NCBI GenBank assembly: GCA_024220525.1
Contig: JAMYWO010000120.1
Location: 88,436 to 99,484 of the forward strand
Direction of reading: 5' to 3'
Length of the DNA: 11,049 nt
Source of the DNA: Cochliopodium minus
Lineage: Eukaryota; Discosea; Himatismenida; Cochliopodiidae
Shown: one piece after another, positions 1 to 6,000 of the stretch
Layout of the letters: the number at the start of each line of letters is the position of its first letter
Numbering within the stretch: the stretch's first letter is position 1
Translations under genes and position numbers: made by a program
The notes under the pieces: model-generated
Told to the model about the DNA's origin: nothing
The model's input: only the letters and a program-made list of their open reading frames with translations
Database searches by the model: none

Positions 1-72
1 AATAAAAAATAAAAAATAAAAAATAAAAAATAAAAAATAAAAAATAAAAAATAAAAAATAAAAAATAAAAAA
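1..72. repeat. (AATAAAA)n heptanucleotide microsatellite
   Basis: About ten nearly perfect head-to-tail copies of the 7-nt unit AATAAAA open the window, then decay into irregular A/T sequence up to about 130. The tract precedes a splice acceptor (TTTTTCTAG at 136-144), so it probably lies inside the last intron of the + strand gene entering from the left. The same A-rich unit recurs less regularly in other introns, for example around 5930-5980 and 6800-6850. Confidence 0.9.
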
Positions 73-144
73 TTTTAAAATAAAAATTTAAATAAAAAAT
101 AAAAAAATAAAATAAAAATGAAAAAAATTAATTAATTTTTCTAG

Positions 145-320
145 GGGACGAAAAGAAATATAACAAAATGATAAGTGAACCTGTTTTCAAAGATAACAAA
201 ATCCCTGACATTTTGAAAGGTGTTAATTCCAAGCACTATCAAAAAGTGGCAAGCTATTTGAGGATGAGATACGATGCTGCCATGTTGTCCAAAAAAATCA
301 AGTCAAACCAAATTTATTGA
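145..320 (+). CDS. Last exon of an unrecognised gene (partial)
   Basis: A T-rich stretch ends in CTAG at 141-144. From 145, after two bases that complete a split codon, the frame from 147 is open for 57 codons to TGA at 318-320. Its G+C content is well above the flanks, which supports a coding exon. The peptide starts DEKKYNKMISEP, continues through HYQKVASYLRMRYDAAMLSKK and ends SNQIY. It is basic and looks mostly helical; I do not recognise a family. An internal ATG at 168 could in principle begin a 50-codon ORF, but the upstream splice acceptor and continuous frame favour a terminal exon. The 3' end faces the EEP gene, with only 55 nt between the two stop codons. Confidence 0.6.
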
Positions 321-375
321 TTAATATTTAAAAAAAAAAAAAAAAAAATTAAAAAAAAATTTGTTTATTTATTTT
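321..375. other. Convergent intergenic spacer with 19-nt poly(A) run
   Basis: These 55 bases separate the stop codons of two converging genes. They contain a run of 19 A (330-348) followed by TT and nine more A. Both transcripts must end here, so the two 3' untranslated regions probably overlap each other and the opposite coding region. No other element is visible. Confidence 0.7.
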
Positions 376-1920
376 TTAAAACGGTTCATTTTTTTTGTCC
401 AAAATTTCAATTTTTGTTAAAACAGGAAAGTGATCAGATCCATCACCTTTGTCTTGGAATACTTTATTTTTTTTTCATTTAATTTTAAAATTAAAATAAA
501 AGTTTTTTAAATTGATAAACTTCTCTCTAATAAATTCACCTTCACAACTGTGAGCTTTAATAGTTGAAGGATCATAAATGAAATGATCTAATCTAGATTT
601 AAGTGTGAATATTTTTAAAATTGGCCACCAATGAGTGTGTCTTTTTTAAGAAAAATTAAAAAAAAATTTCAAAAAAAATTCAATTTAAAAGATGAAATAA
701 ATAGTATTTTACACACCGGGGCAATATTCCTCTAATGCGTCTTTGTACCCTTTTTCTTTGAGATAACAAATCGCGCTATATCTATCATTTTCATTGAAAT
801 CACCTAAAATGCAAGTAGGAATGTCTTCTAGTTTTTCTACATTAAAAAATATTAAAATAGTAAAATTAAAATCAAAATAAATATAAAATAATAAAAGTTA
901 ATATAATAAATAAAAATAAATAAAAATTTAAATTGATAAAATAAAAAATTGACCTAGTAACATAGTCAATTCTTTTTTCCTAATATCAGATGTCCACCAC
1001 ATAGTCAAAGGAGAAGCTGATCCATTTTCGTTGATGGGAGGTCTTAAATGGACGTTACCTTATTGAAGTATTATTTTACATTTCATTTAATTTAATTTTA
1101 TATTTTATTTTTTCCACCTATTTGCAGATCTCCACTAGGAGTTTCTACTACTGCCAACATTATTTCGAACCAACTTCCCTCTATCTTGGAGTTATTGTCC
1201 AACAAATTACTTTGTTTAATTAAAGGATCAAAATAATAAAATTTGATGATTCAGATTGTTTTTTTACCACTTTTTGATTGGATATTTAGATACCTGATTA
1301 ATTATTATAATTAAAATAATAATAATAAAAATAAATAAAAAATAAAATTTAATTTTCGAACAATCAATTCAATTGTTCGAAAAATATATATTTACAATAG
1401 CTATTCCTCCTGCTGCATAATTATCTATATTCAATTTTTGAAAATTTTTAATTTAAAGAAATCATTTGGTAAAAAATATTTTTATACCGTTAAACCATTT
1501 GCTGTGAGGATGTGTTTCTATGAGCATATTTGTAATGCAATTTTGCCAGCCCTGATGAGTTTCTTGCAAACATATTATATCTGCCTCTGAATTCTTTATT
1601 GCGTTCAATATTGTCTTTGAATTAATCTCTGAGTGTCAAAAATAAATTAAATTAACACTTAAACAACATAATATTCATATTGGTTATATAAACACGTATA
1701 TATTTGCATACAAAAAATACATGACAAAAAAATAGAATCTTTTGAGAAATCTGCGGTCATAATTATCATATATTACCTTTTTGATTATTTACTTCATTCC
1801 TCGCGAATGCAAAGCTAATTTTTGAAAAATTTGTTTTTTTATTTTGAGATGATTAGATTATTTTAATCGGATTTACTTTATATTGTAGGTTAATAGTTTC
1901 ATATGTCTCGGTATTTCCAT
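376..1920 (-). CDS. Endonuclease/exonuclease/phosphatase (EEP, DNase I-fold) family protein, 10 exons
   Basis: Exons on the - strand: 1920-1877, 1814-1777, 1628-1488, 1424-1396, 1293-1268, 1209-1118, 1058-954, 836-713, 640-540 and 461-376, giving 786 nt and a 261-residue protein. All junctions are GT...AG and keep frame. The family's metal and catalytic motifs occur in order: LLTYNI (9-14), DIICLQE with the metal-binding Glu (44-50), GGIAIVSKYPI (80-90), GSWFEIML (104-111), NVHLRP (125-130), GDFN (170-173), SRLDH (215-219) and SDHFPV with the catalytic Asp-His pair (242-247). It should be an Mg-dependent phosphodiesterase or phosphatase; the substrate (DNA, RNA, lipid or nucleotide) cannot be read from the motifs. 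No signal peptide or membrane segment is seen. An in-frame TAA lies upstream of ATG 1920. The weakest junctions are intron 5 (1210-1267), intron 7 (GTCAAT donor) and intron 9 (GTGAAT donor). Confidence 0.9.
1353..1383. repeat. 12-bp perfect inverted repeat inside an EEP-gene intron
   Basis: Arms 1353-1364 (TTTTCGAACAAT) and 1372-1383 (ATTGTTCGAAAA) are perfect complements around a 7-nt loop (CAATTCA). They lie in intron 4 of the EEP gene (1294-1395), 12 nt inside its 5' splice site. In the pre-mRNA this would form a stable hairpin in an otherwise unstructured A/U-rich intron. It could equally be a short palindromic DNA site. Confidence 0.8.
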
Positions 1921-2235
1921 TTTTACGATTTAATCTGGATTTACAATAAAGATTTATTGTAAATTTTTTTCTTTTTGAATTATTTTAATAATAATTTGAT
2001 TCTGTTTAATTTTTATTAACAATGAATGAGAAACTTATAAAGAGGAACTTTAGCGCAATTTTATTTATTTGGAATATTTTTTTCAAAAGAAAAATCCTCA
2101 CACGTTTTGATTCAAATAAAAATATAAAGCGAAATTAACTTTGAGAAAAAGAATAAATTCGCTTCATAACATAATTAAAAAAAAAAAAACTAAAAATTCA
2201 AAACAAAGCAAATAAAAAAAATTTATTTCAAATTA
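1921..2235. promoter_or_regulatory. Shared divergent promoter region between EEP and Rab genes
   Basis: 315 bases lie between the start codon of the EEP gene (leftward) and that of the Rab gene (rightward). The region is AT-rich and has no long ORF, so it must hold both promoters and both 5' untranslated regions. TATA-like strings are too common here to pick one. Two inverted repeats stand out: one of 12 bp at 1939-1964 and a 7-bp AAGCGAA/TTCGCTT pair at 2127-2133 and 2158-2164. The stretch 2170-2230 just before the Rab ATG is A-rich on the + strand, as is common for leaders in AT-rich protists. Confidence 0.65.
1939..1964. repeat. 12-bp inverted repeat with 2-nt centre, candidate regulatory palindrome
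   Basis: ATTTACAATAAA (1939-1950), GA, then TTTATTGTAAAT (1953-1964): the arms are exact reverse complements. The element lies 19 bp upstream of the EEP start codon, so it would overlap that gene's 5' leader or core promoter. The core TACAATAAAGATTTATTGTA resembles a site for a dimeric DNA-binding protein, but it could also act as an RNA hairpin near the initiation codon. Confidence 0.75.
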
Positions 2236-2971
2236 ATGGAAGCTTATGATAAAGAATGCGATCAAATATTAAAGGTATTTAAACTTTAAAAAATTAACTG
2301 AAAAAAATTGAAGAATAATAAATTGATAAATCAATACCATGATCTTTTAAAAATTTAATTTGCCTTTAAAGATATTGTTAATTGGTGAATCTGGTGTTGG
2401 AAAAAGCTCGATATTGATGAGATATTGCGATGATACATTCACATCCACATATCTATCGACCATAGGGGTGGATTTTAAGATAAAGACTCTAGAGATGGAA
2501 GACAAGAAGAAAATAAATTTGCAGTTGTGGGATACAGCAGGGCAAGAGAGATTCAGAACAATAACAACATCCTATTATAGAGGAGCACAGGGGATCATAT
2601 TAGTATTTGATTTGACTGATAGAACCACCTTCAGCCAAATATCAAATTGGGTAGAAGAAATAAGGGACAATAGCTCTCCCAATGTCAAATTGATCTTGGT
2701 AGGTAACAAGAAGGATCTCAAGGATAAAATCCAAGTGACAGAAATCGAAGCACAAGAGCTCGCCAAACAATTAAATTGCGAATACATCGAGACATCTGCC
2801 AAGACGGATGAAAACATCGACACAATGATTTATAGATTCTCTGAATATTTGTTGGATAAAGATAAAAAGCAGCCTAATCTTCCTTCCCACGTCGATGATC
2901 CTAACAAATCTGGTATTCAGTTTTCCAGCATCACAAGCATCATCACTTGTGGAACTTGTTCTATTTTGTGA
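2236..2971 (+). CDS. Rab-family small GTPase, two exons
   Basis: Exon 1 (2236-2274) encodes MEAYDKECDQILK. A 97-nt intron (2275-2371, GTATTT...TTTAAAG) follows, then exon 2 (2372-2971), giving 212 residues. The join reads straight into the nucleotide-binding loop. Visible motifs are the P-loop GESGVGKS (18-25), switch I STIGVDFK with Thr43, switch II WDTAGQE (66-72) with catalytic Gln71, NKKD (125-128), ETSAK (153-157), and a C-terminal CGTCSIL with cysteines at 206 and 209. The last four residues form a CaaX box ending in Leu, typical of a geranylgeranylated Rab. All motifs are intact, so it should be an active, membrane-attached switch in vesicle traffic. Switch I and II resemble the Rab1/Rab8 group, while GESGVGKSS, DDTF and the CSIL ending recall Rab18; I cannot assign a subfamily. 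A TTG at 2360 opens a longer frame but lies inside the intron. Confidence 0.96.
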
Positions 2972-3093
2972 ACATTCTTGAAAGAAAAAAAGGAAAATTT
3001 GTGATATAATTTTGTGATTTAAAAAAAAATAAAAAATAAAAATTTATTTATAATTTAATTTATTTATAATATTAATTTTTGTGAACAGAAAAT
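2972..3093. other. Convergent 3' spacer between Rab and RasGAP genes
   Basis: 122 bases between two converging stop codons, nearly all A/T, with several AATAAA-like strings readable on either strand (for example around 3020-3060). It presumably carries both polyadenylation sites. No gene is visible. Confidence 0.7.
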
Positions 3094-6000
3094 TCATTTT
3101 TGACCAATATTTTTGATGACCTTCATTGGTACTTTTTTGAGAGGCAACTTGAGGATTTTGTTGGGAGAATTGAGAGGAGAGTTCAAAGGGGAAGTGGATT
3201 CTTTGGAAATTTTGATTTTAAAATTGTTGTTTGGATTAGAAACGGGATTGGGATTCGGAACAGAGTTGCTAGTAGGAGAAATTTTAACGAAAAGTTTGCT
3301 GGGAGTTTTCGTGGCGAGAGAAATGTTTTTTTTGGGTACTGGATGAGTAGGCGGAGGTTGTGTGTGTGGAATATTTTTGATTGTTGGTTTGGGGTTGAGC
3401 GAAGTGGAGGAATTGACGTTGAAAACAGATTCACGGCTTCGGATTTTGATGCCGGGGAATGACTCTTCTCGGTCGGTTTGCTGGGAGTTTTTGGAAGGTG
3501 AGGAAGTTTTTGTGGGAGGAGGTTGTTTCGACGGAATGTTTTTTGGGGTGGGATGAACTTTGAGGGGCATTTTGATGACATTGGGGTTGTTAAAAAAGCT
3601 GTTCTGTCTGGTGGGGACAGTTTTGAGAGGAGATTTGTTGGGAGACGTTTTGGAAGGGTTTTCACTGTTGTTGAGAAGACCAGATTTAGAATTAGCGAAA
3701 GAAGGAGGGGATTTTTTGATGGGGGAGGTGTTGCTGGTTTTGGGGAGGGTGTTCTCCTTCAAGACAGTGATGCCTGAAGAGATTTTTTTGAGGGTGGCAC
3801 TCTCACTCATGACGTTCATCATGGACGATCTCACGGAACGTCTGGGCATCGTCAAAGTAGGCAAAGGTTGAATGGGCAAAGGGTCTTCTTCTTTCTCGAT
3901 GAGATCATCTAAATCGAGACTGATGGGCTGAAGAACCAGAAAGTTGTCGTTGGCCGATTCGAAGAGATGATCGAAAATATCGTCGGTCTCTTCCATGCTA
4001 CTGTTGTCGAAGAAGGGCTCTTCGTCAATTTCGTCTTCGTTCGCCTTTAGAATTTCTTTCTCTTCGTTCATCAGGTGGATGTAAAGATCGACCATTCCCT
4101 GATCGATCACCACCGCCTCCTCTCTTTCGATCTTGATTTCTTTGTCGCCTTCCTCTTCCATGTCATCAAAAAAGTTCAACATTTCTCCTTCGTAGTTGGG
4201 ATCTATGTCAAAGTTTTCTTCTTCGAGATTGTAAACCTCCTCTTCCTCTAATCCCGGATTTTCTCTGCTTTCCGTAGAAACGATGAAATTATCTTGTGCT
4301 TTGGATTTCTGGCTGATTCTCATCAGCGTTTTCTTTCTGATGTTCGATTGAGGAATGAATTGTTCTCCTTCAACGTTATTCTCCTCCATGTTTTTCTCTA
4401 TCTTGTTTTCTTTCACTTCGAAATGTTCAACTTTTAAATTTTCTACGGATTTGGAAAGCGTTGATGTATCTTTTTCTTCGTTGACTTCTTCTCCTCTGTT
4501 TTCTTCTCCAACATTTTCACCAGTCTGATTTGGTTCATCTACAAAAAAAAAAAATTAGAAAATTTAAGATTGATTTTGAAAAAATAAATAATAAAACAAA
4601 ATTAATTAAAAAAAATAACTTTTAAAAATAAAATATTTAAATGAAAAATTACTATTTGCGTTCCCTTTCATGAAAATAGACTCTCTACTTCTGATTTTGA
4701 TGCCAGGGAAAATACCAGGCGAGTCCATGGTAGAGTTCTTAGGGTTGAGATTGCTGTTGTTCTTCTTCTTCTTGACCCGCTTCTCGATGCCCATAGACTT
4801 CTTGAAGACGGTGGTGGTGTTGGCCTCGATAGGCATGCTGGGTTTCCTATCAATGCCCACCGACTGTTTTCGATTCGTACTAGAAAAACTAACTCCACCA
4901 AAGTCCTCATTGTTGCCAACAAAGACGCTGGCGGACATTTTAAAGTTTTTGACGTTGGTGCCGTTGTTTTCTTTGAAAAGCTTCTTGTGTTCCTTCTGCT
5001 CCTTCTTCAACTCCCTTTCTTTGAGCTCCTTCTCGCGCTGCTCCTTCTCCTTTATCTCCCTCTCCTTCTTCTCGCTCTCCTTGAGCTCCCTCTTGATCAG
5101 CTTGGCCTCCTTCTTGTAGTTCTCCTTCTGCTCCTTCTCCCTCTGCTCTTTCTCCCTGAGCTCCCTTTCACGCTGCTCCCTCTCTTTCAGCCTGTTCTCC
5201 TTCTTCTTTTCTATCTCCTTCAGTTCTATTTCTTTTTGCTCCTTTTTAAATAACTTTTCGTTTTTTTTCTTCTGTTTCTTTTCCATGTGATTCAAAACGT
5301 CCAAAATACTTTTAAAAAGAATTAATAAATTTTATTAAAAATGTTCATTGATGAATATTGTTGATATATTAAAAATAATCTTTTAAAATGAAAAAATTAA
5401 AAGATTCAGCCATTCAGTTTTATATAATAATTAAAATAAGACAGTTTAAAAAATTCCGCTAAGTGCACTTTTTAGAAATAAAATTTAAAAGAAAATGTTA
5501 CTTTGAAGCATCAGATATCAAAATGCTTGCTAAAAAATGAAAAAACTAGTGAATCATTTTTTTTAATAAAAAAACATAATACCTCTATATTTAACTTGAT
5601 CTTCAAAAGGATCAACAAGTGAACATGGGAAAAAGCCTTGTTTTCCTGAATTTTTGTTTACTCCAAACCACCAACTAACAAATTTTATTTTTATTTAATT
5701 TTTTAGTGTTATTTTAATTTTTTATTTTACATATTTTTAATTTTTTGTTTTTTTATTTTTTTTTTGTTTTTTTTTATTTTATTTTGTATGGATTACCCGT
5801 TCATTTGGGATTCTTGGATTACAAGGATGATGTCATCTTTTTTGATACTCATCAATGCTTGATCACTGGATGTTGGTTCAAAATCTTCAACTACTTTTAC
5901 AATCTTTTCTATTGAAAAAATAAAAAATAAAAAATCGAATTGAAAAATAAAAAAAAATAAAAAAAAAATAAAATTAAATTTTAAAAAGTACCAATTTTGG

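Noticed and set aside
1-130. Possible CRISPR-like or telomeric array
   Set aside because: The unit is a simple AATAAAA microsatellite without unique spacers and without G-rich telomere character.
1210-1267. In-frame reading through this stretch of the EEP gene, giving ...GKKTI, a TGA, then IIKFYYFDPLIKQ, which might suggest stop-codon reassignment or a pseudogene
   Set aside because: That frame reads the preceding exon as YLNIQSKSG instead of the conserved VSKYPI. Treating 1210-1267 as a 58-nt GT...AG intron restores VSKYPIKK and continues in frame to GSWFEIML. TGA is a normal stop elsewhere in the window.
2575-2823. 82-codon - strand ORF inside the Rab gene
   Set aside because: Antisense to highly conserved Rab motifs and without features of its own.
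3100-3871. Several overlapping + strand ORFs of 64-120 codons
   Set aside because: They are antisense shadows of the Ser/Pro/Lys-rich tail of the RasGAP gene, with no recognisable domains and mutually overlapping frames.
4670-5253. Leu/Ser/Phe-rich + strand ORFs that look like membrane proteins
   Set aside because: They are the reverse complement of the Lys/Glu-rich coiled-coil exon; AAG and GAG codons read backwards give CTT and CTC, hence false Leu-rich hydrophobic peptides.
3094-5304. Two or three separate small genes (a 440-codon tail ORF and a 232-codon coiled-coil ORF) instead of one RasGAP gene
   Set aside because: Their apparent starts are GTG and TTG inside longer open frames, and good GT...AG introns at 4539-4652, 5309-5501 and 5530-5582 join them in frame to the SH3 exons, with total length exactly divisible by three.
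5309-5501. Possible extra cassette exon in RasGAP intron 9, because a less A/T-rich patch (5440-5475) occurs there
   Set aside because: No reading frame through the patch joins both neighbours without a stop, and the flanking exons already join in frame.
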